64,000 nucleotides of DNA from Pseudomonas anuradhapurensis (GCF_014269225.2 NZ_CP077097.1:1494001-1558000); one strand, 5' to 3'; counted from the first letter of the stretch, positions 6,872 through 15,851 are shown. A program made the numbers and translations. Notes: generated from the sequence alone by a model not told the origin.

Positions 6872-7305
6872 AGCCAGGCACCTCAATAAAAGTGCGGAGC
6901 AGCATGAGTTGCTAGGCATCTAGTTTGGTGCTGAAGCACACATCCTGCAAGGCTTGGGTGTGGAGGGCACCAAGGCTGTAAATCCAGCTCGGAGGAGGGC
7001 CACCGGCCTGAGCAAGGCCGCTTAGCTTGGGAGGTGAAAGGGCGAGCGCTGCTGATCCAGCGGAGGCAGCGGATCGGTTACAAAAAGGAGTTAGAGGCGG
7101 CACTACAGCATGCCGGGGAGGTGACTATTATGGCCAGAAGGGCTAGCGATTATTCCCTTCGCTGGTTAACTCTTACGCTTTTCAGGAAGTAACGTGCTTA
7201 AACGATCTAACAAGTTAGGCTAAATCGCCTGATAACAGTCGGGTCTATCAGGCGCAAGTTGTTTATATGTGGTTGCGGGTTTCTAACAACTGCGGATCCT
7301 AAGCA
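6872..7305. other. Gap with remnant reading frame, no confident gene
   Basis: No gene with a good start is seen. One plus-strand frame is open from about 6935 to the TAA at 7190-7192 and reads as protein-like, including AWEVKGRALLIQRRQRIGYK and KELEAALQHAGEVTIMARR, but it has no ATG before 7130. From that ATG only 20 codons remain, though a good GGGGAGG ribosome site precedes it. This looks like the 3' end of a phage gene whose 5' part has been lost. A 9-bp inverted repeat lies at 7226-7254. Confidence 0.4.
7226..7254. terminator. Inverted repeat downstream of the toxin-antitoxin-chaperone operon
   Basis: A perfect 9-bp stem (CGCCTGATA/TATCAGGCG) with an 11-base loop lies 50 bases past the stop of the SecB-like gene. 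No T-run follows on the minus strand, so it may be a weak terminator or an RNA-stabilising hairpin. Confidence 0.4.
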
Positions 7306-7791
7306 TTAGCTGAAGTCAGGAATTGGCAATTTTTGAATCCGCATTAAACCGCACTGGTTTATAAGATAATTTTTCCAGTAGGGTGCAACAAAATCCACGG
7401 CATTAGATAAGGCAAAGTTGTCAAGGTAAGCCTGCTCATAGCGTTTGCTAAGAGAGAATTCGGCAACTATCTCACATTCAATAGTGACAAGGCTTTCAGG
7501 ATTAACTGGCTCTTCGCTGGGTGAAGCGGGTTCTATCGAGTCTGGTGATTTGCCCTCTATAGGCTTTGACCACTTGGCGCCAAAATTGAAATATACTTTG
7601 AATCTGCCCGTGCCATCGCTTTTGGATATCAGCGCTTGGGAGCGGTCGACGAAAGCTAAAGTACTGAGTTCAAATTTATCCAAGGACTTTTCAAAGCTTG
7701 GATCGAACCCTGAAGCAAAAAATGCTTTGGATTCAGTGAGGTAGACATCAATGAACTCAGGGCTATCCTTATCTTTGCGTATGGCGGTCAT
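7306..7791 (-). CDS. SecB-like chaperone of a toxin-antitoxin-chaperone (TAC) system
   Basis: A 161-residue protein started at the ATG with AGGAAG four bases upstream; it overlaps the antitoxin gene by 23 bases. It alternates beta-strand-like segments (STLAFVDRSQAL, GRFKVYFNFGAKW, VTIECEIVAEFSL) and ends NAVDFVAPYWKNYLINQC plus a LPIPDF tail. This is the SecB fold pattern, with the ending typical of SecB-like chaperones linked to toxin-antitoxin pairs rather than of the housekeeping SecB. In such systems the chaperone binds the antitoxin's C-terminal extension and protects it from aggregation and proteolysis. It is third in the operon after toxin and antitoxin, as in known TAC loci. The Pro/Glu/Ser-rich stretch near residues 88-105 looks like a flexible loop. 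Confidence 0.7.
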   Translation of the reverse strand: MTAIRKDKDSPEFIDVYLTESKAFFASGFDPSFEKSLDKFELSTLAFVDRSQALISKSDGTGRFKVYFNFGAKWSKPIEGKSPDSIEPASPSEEPVNPESLVTIECEIVAEFSLSKRYEQAYLDNFALSNAVDFVAPYWKNYLINQCGLMRIQKLPIPDFS

Positions 7792-8509
7792 AATCTTCCT
7801 CACTATACGTTGGTGAAAAGAAGGACTGAATATTCTCCTCTTCTCCATACAGGCGAACCTTGCTGTCCAGCACATCCGCAAGACCAGACCAATTCACTTG
7901 AACTGATTTCTCTTCAATAATCTGCTCGTGCAATGTTCGCAAACTGCTTTTAACTCGTTGAGATCCGAAAAATCTCTCATTGGACATCATTGAATAATGC
8001 TTGCTTAAAGCGTGCCGGGCTATTTGGTGTGCCAGATTGAAGTGATAGACTTGCTGCGCCCAAATATGGTCTGTTAAGACATTGCTGTTATTTATTGCTG
8101 CTTTTGAATACAGCCAATCCCTAGCTGCAGGAACTTCCAGTGCGAGTCTTACAAGATTGTCCATTGCTTCTGACTGAGTAACGTCATCAGCTTCATATTT
8201 GGCGAAGGAATTGGGACCTCCGCCAAATATAAGGGAGGCTTGTGATTGAGTGAGGTCAAGTTTAATACGAGCATCACGCATTTGTTGGCCTGTTAGACGA
8301 CCTTCAGCCATCTTCTGGAATGCTGTCATCGCTCGCTGGTTATCTCTTACCTGAGAGGGAGAAGCTTGTGAGCAACCGCAAGCATTACATTTAAACGCTT
8401 TAGTTCGTACATGGCCGAGAACGCCCTTATGCTCGACCGCACGATCGCGGCTGACCTCATGAAGGCACCCTTCGCCGCACAGCGGGCAGGTTTCGATTTG
8501 AGTGTTCAT
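7769..8509 (-). CDS. MqsA-family antitoxin with long C-terminal extension
   Basis: A 246-residue protein with AAGGAGG upstream. Residues 1-50 form a zinc-binding domain with two CxxC pairs (Cys8/Cys11, Cys41/Cys44). Residues about 75-135 are a helix-turn-helix domain with LDLTQSQASLIFGGGPNSFA, very close to the FGGG-N-F-YE block of E. coli MqsA. A further ~110 residues follow, whereas classical MqsA ends here at about 131. In TAC systems a short C-terminal chaperone-addiction segment sits at this position; this one is unusually long and may hold an extra domain. It would neutralise the upstream toxin and repress the operon. Confidence 0.76.
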   Translation of the reverse strand: MNTQIETCPLCGEGCLHEVSRDRAVEHKGVLGHVRTKAFKCNACGCSQASPSQVRDNQRAMTAFQKMAEGRLTGQQMRDARIKLDLTQSQASLIFGGGPNSFAKYEADDVTQSEAMDNLVRLALEVPAARDWLYSKAAINNSNVLTDHIWAQQVYHFNLAHQIARHALSKHYSMMSNERFFGSQRVKSSLRTLHEQIIEEKSVQVNWSGLADVLDSKVRLYGEEENIQSFFSPTYSEEDYDRHTQR

Positions 8510-8518
8510 CGTTCCTCC

Positions 8519-8944
8519 TTAGCGGTCCGAGGGGTGGCAGGAAATCAGCAGCATGAGCGTGCTCAGTTTGCCAATGCAGAATTTTAGGTAGTAGGTCACT
8601 TGCAGGTCCTTGTGAGCGTATTTATTCCACTCCTTCCTTGAAATCCGATACGCGTCGCACGCAGCCCACACACCGGGATCTCCTGTCTCACACCACTGAG
8701 CGTTCAAATAACGACCACTACAGACTGCATCCTTGACAAGTTCTGATAAATCTTCGGGCTTAAGGTTCAAATCCTGCACATTGTCAATGCAGTCGTCGGT
8801 GGCCGGACGGACCTCTGCTCCATTGGACAGTAGATTCAGAACCTGCTCTTTCGGGTACAAAGGTCCATCGGATATGAACCGAGAAGCGCCGGGCCCAGGC
8901 ACCCCTCCCGTAGAATACTGGCTGAGGATTACTGAATTTACCAT
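8519..8944 (-). CDS. MqsR-like toxin (probable mRNA interferase)
   Basis: A 141-residue protein in the toxin position, ending 9 bases before the antitoxin start. The C-terminal 100 residues align in order with MqsR: a VLNLLSNGAEV start, DLNLKPEDLSELV, a conserved W-x(3)-D-x-YR region (WAACDAYRISRKEW) and a final YYLKFCI strand with LMLLISCH. MqsR cleaves mRNA at GCU/GCA. The N-terminal 25 residues (SQYSTGGVPGPGASRF) are not part of canonical MqsR. The start at 8944 has only a weak ribosome site, so the true start is uncertain. A toxin of another TAC class, such as an ADP-ribosylating one, cannot be excluded without structure prediction. Confidence 0.62.
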   Translation of the reverse strand: MVNSVILSQYSTGGVPGPGASRFISDGPLYPKEQVLNLLSNGAEVRPATDDCIDNVQDLNLKPEDLSELVKDAVCSGRYLNAQWCETGDPGVWAACDAYRISRKEWNKYAHKDLQVTYYLKFCIGKLSTLMLLISCHPSDR

Positions 8945-9527
8945 TATGGTAAGTCTACCCCGGGTTTCCGCACACACGCTAGCTCATTTTTGCCAATAAG
9001 AATCATTTGCAGAAATCATCCCTGGTTGCTCCTCTTCGTGAGGGCATTTTGCCATCCTGTTGACTGATAACCAAGGAGATCCTGGTTGACTACCTCCAAA
9101 CGCGGGATGTCGTGAAGTGGATTCAGTGATTTGAAACGGCCCGGTTAGGTACAGAAAAGGCACCCTCGAAATGCCAAGCGCCTAATTTTTCAGGATAGGA
9201 ACTAGGCTACCCCCCCAATGTGCTCGTACCAATTTTCGTACCAGAAAAGGTTTTTTATGGGGAAATCAGGGGCGTTTATGGCCCCTAACGGCGTCCAAAA
9301 ACCCCTTTTCCAATACTCCTGCTAATCCGCACATAGGTCCTTACCGGTTTTTCCGTTGGGGAGGGAGTGCCCCGGATTAGGGCACCTTAAGGAACTGACC
9401 CGTGCGGTTTGCGAGAGTTTTAGATCGATCTGTTATATGGGGTGGGGCGGTGGGTGGTTTGTCTTGGTATTTGGGGCGGCGCTCGATCTCCCGGGCGCTA
9501 CAGGTCCAACGGCATACCCCGGCCCTG
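8945..9527. other. Gap between the accessory region and mnmC
   Basis: About 580 bases with no credible gene. The left 120 bases must hold the promoter of the toxin operon. A short direct repeat (CGTACC-AATTTT-CGTACC) lies at about 9226-9243. Short hairpins occur at about 9270-9287 and 9369-9394. The last 60 bases contain a GC-rich palindromic segment (GGCGCTCGATCTCCCGGGCGC) resembling sequence that accompanies REP elements in this genus. No tRNA is seen. The change from accessory to core DNA lies somewhere inside. Confidence 0.45.
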
Positions 9528-11492
9528 TCACCGCCCACGAATCAACCTGCGCAAGGCAAACCGGTTCGGATGACAGGCCTCCGCCACCGCCCGCGGCACC
9601 GGCAGTGGTTCCCCGCACACCCAGGCGGCCACCAGCTCGCCACTCAGCGGGGCGGTGATCAGCCCGCGCGAGCCATGCCCGCTGTTCACGTACAGGCCAC
9701 CGAGCCACGGGCAGGCCACCTGCGGCATTTGCCGCGCATCCCGGCTGAGCACCGCATAGGCTTCGTTGAACGCCTCGGCATCGGCCAGCGGCCCGACGAT
9801 CGGCAAGTAGTCGGGGCTGGTGCAGCGGAATGCCGCGCGCCCCTGCAACTGTGCCGGGTCCAGCTCGGCGGCGCCCAGGCGCTCGGCCAGGTCGGGGGAA
9901 ATTTCATCCAGCAATGCCAGGTTGCCTTGGTGTTCGGCCAGCGTCGGTGCCAGGTCTTCGCTGTGGAAGTCGAAGCTTGCGCCCAGGGTATGCTCATCGC
10001 CGCGGGGTGGGGCCACGTAGCCCTCCGCACACACCACGGTGCGCAACGCGCGGCTGCCGGCAGTGGCTGGCAAGCGGGTGATCTGCCCGCGGATGCGCTT
10101 GAGCGGCAGCTGCGCGCACGCCTCGAAGCGCCGCACTTCGGCGGCCCCGGCCAGGACCACCACAGGTGCGCTGGCCAGCAGCCGTTCACCGGCCCAGGCT
10201 TGCCATTGCTCGCCGACCTTGCGCAGGTCGAGCACTGGCTGATGTGTCACCATGCGAATGCGAGGGTGCTGCAACTGCTGCTGGCACAGCGCCGGCGGGT
10301 GCACCCAGCCACCCTCGGGATAGAACAGCCCGCCGGCCGGCAACGCCACACCGGCCATGGCTTCGGCTTCATCACGCTGCAGCGGATGCAGAAGGTCAGG
10401 GGCGAAGGCCGCTGCCAACTTGCCCTGGCGCTCGGCTTCCTTGCTGTCGAAGGCCAGCTGCAGCACGCCACAGGCATCCCAGTCGCGGCCGCGCTGCAGG
10501 CGCTCCAGCTGGCGCCGGGTGTAGCCGAAACCGGACAGGATCATCTGTGACAGCGCTGTGCCATGGGCCGACAGCTTGAGGTACAGCACCCCTTGCGGGT
10601 TGCCTGATGCTTCCCGTGCTGGCGCGTCGTGGCGTTCCAGCACGGTCACCTGCCAGCCGCGCCGGGCCAGGCTGGCGGCGCTGCAACTGCCGGCCAGCCC
10701 GGCACCGATGACCAGGGCCTCGCGTGGCCCTGCTGCGGCTGCCGGGCGTGCATACCAAGGGGGGCAGGGGGTAGGCGGGGTGCCGACGTAGGCGCCGCTC
10801 ATCACTTCCCACTTCTTGCCGATGCCCGGCACCTTCTTCATGGCGAAGCCGGCATCGACCAGGCTGCGGCGTACCCAACCGGTGGTGGTGAACGTGCCCA
10901 GCACGGTGCCGGGGTGCGACAGCCGCGCCAGCTGCGCGAACAGCGCCGGGGTCCACATGTCGGGGTTCTTGGCCGGGGCGAAGCCGTCGAGGAACCACAC
11001 ATCGACCTGCGCATCGAGTTGCGGCAGTTGCTCCAGCACGTCACCGACCAGCAGGGTGAGGGTGACCCGCCCATTGGCGAAGGTGAACTGCTGGAAACCA
11101 GGGTGCAGCGCCACGTACTGCGCCAGCAGGGGCTCGCTGTAGGCCGCCAGCTCCGGCCACAGGCGCACGGCACGGGCCATGTCGTCGCGGCCGAGCGGGT
11201 ACTTCTCGACGCTGACGAAATGCAGGCGGGCTTCGGCACCAGCATGCTGCTCGAACAACTGCCAGGCGCAGTAGAAGTTCATGCCAGTGCCAAAGCCGGT
11301 TTCACCTATCACCAGGCAGGCGTGCGGGGCGAGGGCGGCGAAACGTTCTGCCAGGCGGGTTTGTCCGAGAAACACATGACGGGTTTCTTCGATGCCTTCG
11401 TTGACCGCGAAATACACGTCGTCATATTGCCGCGAGTGTGGGCGGCCCTGGTCGTCCCAGTCGATCTGGGCGTGCTGGAGGAGGGTGGACAT
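9528..11492 (-). CDS. mnmC: Bifunctional tRNA mnm5s2U34 biosynthesis protein MnmC
   Basis: A 654-residue two-domain enzyme. The N-terminal part (about 1-240) is an SAM-dependent methyltransferase: VIGETGFGTGMNFYCAW for cofactor binding and VWFLDGFAPAKNPDMW as the DUF752 block. The C-terminal part (about 255-654) is a FAD-dependent oxidoreductase with the dinucleotide fold ALVIGAGLAGSCSAASLARR. It converts cmnm5(s2)U to nm5(s2)U and then to mnm5(s2)U at the wobble position of tRNAs. Length and domain order match the family. It is the first core gene after the accessory region and is divergent from pap. Confidence 0.95.
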   Translation of the reverse strand: MSTLLQHAQIDWDDQGRPHSRQYDDVYFAVNEGIEETRHVFLGQTRLAERFAALAPHACLVIGETGFGTGMNFYCAWQLFEQHAGAEARLHFVSVEKYPLGRDDMARAVRLWPELAAYSEPLLAQYVALHPGFQQFTFANGRVTLTLLVGDVLEQLPQLDAQVDVWFLDGFAPAKNPDMWTPALFAQLARLSHPGTVLGTFTTTGWVRRSLVDAGFAMKKVPGIGKKWEVMSGAYVGTPPTPCPPWYARPAAAAGPREALVIGAGLAGSCSAASLARRGWQVTVLERHDAPAREASGNPQGVLYLKLSAHGTALSQMILSGFGYTRRQLERLQRGRDWDACGVLQLAFDSKEAERQGKLAAAFAPDLLHPLQRDEAEAMAGVALPAGGLFYPEGGWVHPPALCQQQLQHPRIRMVTHQPVLDLRKVGEQWQAWAGERLLASAPVVVLAGAAEVRRFEACAQLPLKRIRGQITRLPATAGSRALRTVVCAEGYVAPPRGDEHTLGASFDFHSEDLAPTLAEHQGNLALLDEISPDLAERLGAAELDPAQLQGRAAFRCTSPDYLPIVGPLADAEAFNEAYAVLSRDARQMPQVACPWLGGLYVNSGHGSRGLITAPLSGELVAAWVCGEPLPVPRAVAEACHPNRFALRRLIRGR

Positions 11493-11619
11493 GGTTGGCT
11501 CGGTTGCAGCGGATAGGCGGATTTTAAGCTATCCGGGAGGTTTGCACAGGCTGTGTCGAGTGCTTCGCGGGCACAAATGAAATCCGCTAGTCTTGCTTAT
11601 CCATTGAAGGAGCCAGTGC

Positions 11620-13113
11620 ATGTTCGAATCCGCAGAAATCGGCCACAGCATCGACAAGGAGGCTTACGACGCCGAGGTGCCCGCCTTGCGCGAGGCCCTG
11701 CTCGAAGCCCAGTACGAACTCAAGCAGCAGGCGCGCTTCCCGGTGATCGTGCTGATCAACGGCATCGAAGGCGCCGGCAAGGGCGAGACGGTCAAGTTGC
11801 TCAACGAGTGGATGGACCCGCGGTTGATCGACGTGCTCACCTTCGACCAGCAAACCGACGAAGAGCTGGCCCGGCCCCCGGCCTGGCGCTACTGGCGAGC
11901 CTTGCCACCGAAGGGGCGGATGGGCGTGTTCTTCGGTAACTGGTACAGCCAGATGCTTCAGGGGCGGGTACATGGCCTGTTCAAGGATGCCGTGCTCGAC
12001 CAGGCCATCACCGGCGCCGAGCGGCTCGAGGAAATGCTCTGCGACGAAGGTGCGCTGATCATCAAGTTCTGGTTCCACCTGTCCAAGAAGCAGATGAAGG
12101 CGCGCCTCAAGGCGCTGAAGGACGACCCGCTGCACAGCTGGCGCATCAGCCCGCTGGACTGGCAGCAGTCGGAAACCTACGACCGTTTCGTGCGCTTCGG
12201 TGAGCGCGTGCTGCGCCGCACCAGCCGCGACTATGCGCCATGGCACATCATCGAAGGCGTCGACCCCAACTACCGCAGCCTGGCGGTCGGGCGCATTCTG
12301 CTGGAAAGCCTGCAAGCAGCACTGGCCAGCGACCCCAAAGCCAAGCACCGGGGCAACGTCGCGCCGCTGGGCCGCAGCATCGACCAGCGCAGCCTGCTCG
12401 GCGCGCTGGACATGACCCTGCGCCTGGACAAGGCCGATTATCAGGAACAGCTGGTCACCGAGCAGGCCCGCCTGGCCGGCCTGCTGCGCGACAAGCGCAT
12501 GCGCCGGCATGCCCTGGTGGCGGTGTTCGAAGGCAACGACGCCGCCGGCAAGGGCGGCGCCATCCGCCGCGTGGCGGCAGCGCTGGACCCGCGCCAGTAC
12601 CGCATCGTGCCGATTGCCGCGCCCACCGAAGAAGAGCGCGCGCAGCCCTACCTGTGGCGGTTCTGGCGGCATATTCCGGCGCGCGGCAAGTTCACCATCT
12701 TCGACCGTTCCTGGTATGGCCGGGTGCTGGTGGAGCGGGTGGAAGGCTTCTGCAGCCCGGCCGACTGGATGCGCGCCTACAGCGAGATCAACGATTTCGA
12801 GGAACAGCTGGTGAATGCCGGCCTGGTGCTGGTCAAGTTCTGGCTGGCGATCGACCAGCAGACCCAACTGGAGCGTTTCGAGGAGCGCGAGCAGATCCCG
12901 TTCAAGCGCTACAAGATCACCGAGGATGACTGGCGCAACCGCGAGAAGTGGGACGACTATGTCCAGGCGGTGGGTGACATGGTCGACCGCACCAGCACTG
13001 AGATTGCGCCATGGACGCTGGTGGAGGCCAACGACAAGCGCTGGGCACGGGTGAAAGTGTTGCGCACCATCAACCAGGCGCTCGAGGCAGCGTTTGCCAA
13101 GGACAAGAAATAG
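11620..13113 (+). CDS. pap: Polyphosphate:AMP phosphotransferase (PPK2 class II)
   Basis: A 497-residue protein with GAAGGAG upstream of the ATG. Two homologous PPK2 domains are fused: the first with the P-loop-like INGIEGAGKGETVKLLNEW, the second with FEGNDAAGKGGAIRRVAAAL and the lid DRSWYGRVLVERVEGF. Two-domain PPK2 proteins phosphorylate AMP to ADP using polyphosphate. In Pseudomonas this is Pap, which helps regenerate ADP/ATP. The gene stands alone, divergent from mnmC and ended by a REP pair. Confidence 0.93.
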   Translation: MFESAEIGHSIDKEAYDAEVPALREALLEAQYELKQQARFPVIVLINGIEGAGKGETVKLLNEWMDPRLIDVLTFDQQTDEELARPPAWRYWRALPPKGRMGVFFGNWYSQMLQGRVHGLFKDAVLDQAITGAERLEEMLCDEGALIIKFWFHLSKKQMKARLKALKDDPLHSWRISPLDWQQSETYDRFVRFGERVLRRTSRDYAPWHIIEGVDPNYRSLAVGRILLESLQAALASDPKAKHRGNVAPLGRSIDQRSLLGALDMTLRLDKADYQEQLVTEQARLAGLLRDKRMRRHALVAVFEGNDAAGKGGAIRRVAAALDPRQYRIVPIAAPTEEERAQPYLWRFWRHIPARGKFTIFDRSWYGRVLVERVEGFCSPADWMRAYSEINDFEEQLVNAGLVLVKFWLAIDQQTQLERFEEREQIPFKRYKITEDDWRNREKWDDYVQAVGDMVDRTSTEIAPWTLVEANDKRWARVKVLRTINQALEAAFAKDKK

Positions 13114-13139
13114 CCGAATCGATGCTGCCTGTGCTTGCC

Positions 13140-13230
13140 CTTCCGCGGGCACGCCCGCTCCCACAGCAGTACCCCATGGCTGAAGCCTGGGGCCTTGTGC
13201 GAGCGGGTTTGCCGGCGAACAAGCCGGCAC
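13140..13230. repeat. REP palindrome pair
   Basis: Two palindromic units in the pap-rarD gap: the first with the core CCGCGGGCACGCCCGCTCCC, the second GCGAGCGGGTTTGCCGGCG. They follow the P. putida REP pattern and may end transcription of pap. Confidence 0.7.
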
Positions 13231-13361
13231 AGACAACTCGTCACCCAGGCATGCCATAGAAGAATGACCTGATGAATTCTTTTCTCTGCACTCGCCCCCG
13301 GCCTGGCCCTCCAAGCCTTTAGAATTCAACCACCCCCACCACGGGCTTGATCGAGGACTTT

Positions 13362-14327
13362 ATGCACACCACTTCCGGCCGCTGGGGCTATGGCCTGTTC
13401 CTGGCACTTCTGACGGCGTTGCTCTGGGGCATCCTGCCGATCAAGCTCAAGCAGGTGCTGCAGGTGGTCGACCCGGTCACCGTCACCTGGTACCGCCTGC
13501 TGGTTTCCGGTGGGCTGCTGTTCGCCTGGCTGACGGCCCAGCGCCGTTTGCCGTCCATCCGCCAACTGACGCCCAGGGGCAAGGGGCTGGTGCTGGTGGC
13601 CGTGCTCGGCCTGATGGGCAACTATGTGCTGTACCTGATCGGCCTGAACCTGCTGAGCCCGGGTACCGCGCAACTGGTGGTGCAGCTTGGCCCGGTGTTG
13701 CTGCTGGTGGCCAGCGTGTTCGTGTTCCGCGAACGGTTCAGCCTGGGGCAGGGCATCGGGCTGCTGATTTTGCTGGCGGGGTTCGGGCTGTTCTTCAACC
13801 AGCGTCTGGAAGAGCTGCTGACCTCGCTCGGCACCTATACCACTGGCGTGCTGACCATCCTGCTGGCCACCACGATCTGGGTGTTCTACGCACTGAGCCA
13901 GAAGCAGCTGCTGACCGTGTGGAATTCGCAGCAAGTGATGATGGTGATCTACCTCGGTTGCGCCGCGTTGCTCACGCCATGGGTACACCCGTTGCAGGCG
14001 TTGCAGCTGACCCCGGTGCAGGGCTGGTTGCTGCTGGCCTGCTGCCTGAACACGCTGGTGGCCTATGGCGCGTTTGCCGAGGCGCTGGCGCACTGGGAGG
14101 CGTCGCGGGTGAGTGCCACGCTGGCGTTGACGCCGCTGGTGACCTTCGTCGCGGTGGCATTGGCGGCCTTGCTGTGGCCCGACTACGTGCATGCCGAGGA
14201 CATCAATGCCCTGGGCTATGTCGGGGCGGTGACGGTGGTGCTGGGTTCGGCGCTGGTGGCGCTGGGGCCATCGCTGGTGGCTAGCTGGCGGGCCCGCAAA
14301 TTCCGCAAAGTGGCCCGCTCTGTGTAG
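13362..14327 (+). CDS. rarD: EamA-family transporter RarD
   Basis: A 321-residue membrane protein with about ten hydrophobic helices in two EamA repeats. It starts MHTTSGRWGYGLFLALLTAL; the ATG has GAGGA five bases upstream, so I prefer it to the TTG at 13347. RarD proteins are drug/metabolite-type exporters of unclear substrate, named after chloramphenicol resistance. The blocks GILPIKLKQVLQVV and WVFYALSQKQLLTVWNSQQ fit the family. A perfect REP inverted repeat separates it from the convergent fumC. Confidence 0.88.
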   Translation: MHTTSGRWGYGLFLALLTALLWGILPIKLKQVLQVVDPVTVTWYRLLVSGGLLFAWLTAQRRLPSIRQLTPRGKGLVLVAVLGLMGNYVLYLIGLNLLSPGTAQLVVQLGPVLLLVASVFVFRERFSLGQGIGLLILLAGFGLFFNQRLEELLTSLGTYTTGVLTILLATTIWVFYALSQKQLLTVWNSQQVMMVIYLGCAALLTPWVHPLQALQLTPVQGWLLLACCLNTLVAYGAFAEALAHWEASRVSATLALTPLVTFVAVALAALLWPDYVHAEDINALGYVGAVTVVLGSALVALGPSLVASWRARKFRKVARSV

Positions 14328-14330
14328 GAG

Positions 14331-14428
14331 CGGCCTTGCGTCGCGACGGGCTGCGCAGCAGCCCCAAAATTCTATGTCTCTGCCGAGCGTTCTGCGGCTG
14401 CTGCGCAGCCCGTCGCGACGCAAGGCCG
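14331..14428. repeat. REP pair, 33-bp perfect inverted repeat
   Basis: Two 33-base arms (14331-14363 and 14396-14428) are exact reverse complements, each containing CGGCCTTGCGTCGCGACGGG. They lie between convergent rarD and fumC and probably terminate both. Confidence 0.85.
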
Positions 14429-14456
14429 CGCCCACACAGAGCGCGGTATCCGGATC

Positions 14457-15851
14457 TCAGCCTTTTCCGCCTGGGGCCAGCATGTTCTCCGGCCGCACCC
14501 ACTGGTCGAACTGTTCATTGGTCAGGTACTTCAATTCCAGTGCCGCCTCGCGCAAGGTCTTGCCCTCGCCATAGGCCTTCTTGGCAATTTCCGCAGCCTT
14601 GTCATAGCCGATGTGCGGGTTCAGCGCCGTTACCAGCATCAACCCGCGCTCCAGGTGCGCCGCCATCTGCTCGGCATCCGGCTCGATACCCGCCACACAA
14701 TGCTGCTGGAAGTTGCGGCAGCCATCGGCCAGCAGTTCGATCGACTGCAGCAGGTTGTGGATGATCACCGGCTTGAACACGTTCAGCTGCAAATGGCCCT
14801 GGCTGGCGGCAAAGCCGATCGCCGCGTCGTTGCCCAGCACCTGGCAGGCCAGCATCGACAAGGCTTCGCACTGGGTCGGGTTGACCTTGCCCGGCATGAT
14901 CGAACTACCGGGCTCGTTGGCTGGCAGGCGTACTTCAGCCAGCCCGGCACGCGGGCCGGACCCCAGCAGGCGCAGGTCGTTGGCAATTTTCATCAGGGCC
15001 ACAGCCAGGGTCTTCAGGGCGCCGGCCAGGCTGGTCAGCGGCTCATGCCCGGCTAGGGCGGCGAATTTGTTCGGTGCGGTGACGAACGGCAGGCCGGACA
15101 GCGCCGCCAGCTCGGCCGCGATGGCTTCGGCAAAACCATGCGGGGCGTTCAGCCCGGTGCCCACGGCGGTGCCGCCCTGGGCCAGTTCACAAACCGCCGG
15201 CAAGCTGGCGCGGATGGCGCGCTGGGCGTAGTCGAGCTGGGCGACGAACGCGGACACCTCCTGGCCGAAAGTGATCGGCGTGGCATCCATCATGTGCGTG
15301 CGGCCGGTCTTCACCAGCTGATGGTGGCGCGCCGACAGCTCGGCCAGCCCCGAGGACAGTTCGGCGATGGCCGGCAGCAGCTTGTCGTGTACCGCCTGGG
15401 CTGCAGCGATGTGCATGGCGGTGGGGAAGCAGTCGTTGGAGCTCTGCGAACGGTTGACGTGGTCGTTGGGGTGCACCGGCGCCTTGCCGCCACGGCCTTT
15501 GCCGGCCAGTTCGTTGGCCCGCCCGGCGATCACCTCGTTGACGTTCATGTTGCTCTGGGTGCCGCTGCCGGTCTGCCAGACCACCAGCGGAAACTGGTCG
15601 TCGTGCTGGCCGTCCAGCACTTCGTCGGCAGCCTGTTCGATCAGCCGGGCGATGTCGGCTGGCAAGTCGCCGTTGCGGTCGTTGACGCGTGCTGCGGCCT
15701 TCTTGATCAGCGCCAGGGCGTGCAATACCGCAATGGGCATGCGCTCCTTGCCGATGGCGAAGTTGATCAGCGAACGCTGGGTCTGCGCACCCCAGTAGGC
15801 GTCCTCAGGAACTTCGACCGGGCCCAGGCTGTCTGTCTCGATGCGGCTCAT
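14457..15851 (-). CDS. fumC: Class II fumarate hydratase
   Basis: A 464-residue fumarase, beginning [20 protein letters not shown]. The family signature [16 protein letters not shown], which carries the catalytic serine loop, is intact, as are [14 protein letters not shown] and [16 protein letters not shown]. It hydrates fumarate to malate in the TCA cycle without an Fe-S cluster. The start is chosen at the ATG giving the usual family length. It is divergent from the DUF2059 gene. The order fumC - DUF2059 - bolA - trhO - DsbA-like - ABC - rbdA is shared with P. aeruginosa. Confidence 0.95.
   Translation of the reverse strand: MSRIETDSLGPVEVPEDAYWGAQTQRSLINFAIGKERMPIAVLHALALIKKAAARVNDRNGDLPADIARLIEQAADEVLDGQHDDQFPLVVWQTGSGTQSNMNVNEVIAGRANELAGKGRGGKAPVHPNDHVNRSQSSNDCFPTAMHIAAAQAVHDKLLPAIAELSSGLAELSARHHQLVKTGRTHMMDATPITFGQEVSAFVAQLDYAQRAIRASLPAVCELAQGGTAVGTGLNAPHGFAEAIAAELAALSGLPFVTAPNKFAALAGHEPLTSLAGALKTLAVALMKIANDLRLLGSGPRAGLAEVRLPANEPGSSIMPGKVNPTQCEALSMLACQVLGNDAAIGFAASQGHLQLNVFKPVIIHNLLQSIELLADGCRNFQQHCVAGIEPDAEQMAAHLERGLMLVTALNPHIGYDKAAEIAKKAYGEGKTLREAALELKYLTNEQFDQWVRPENMLAPGGKG

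Noticed and set aside
8765..8779. tRNA-like GGTTCAAATCC segment
   Set aside because: It lies inside the MqsR-like coding region and no acceptor or anticodon stem can be built around it.
11587..13329. 580-codon open frame on the minus strand opposite pap
   Set aside because: It is the antisense shadow of a GC-rich gene; no ribosome site and no family motifs, while pap has clear P-loops.
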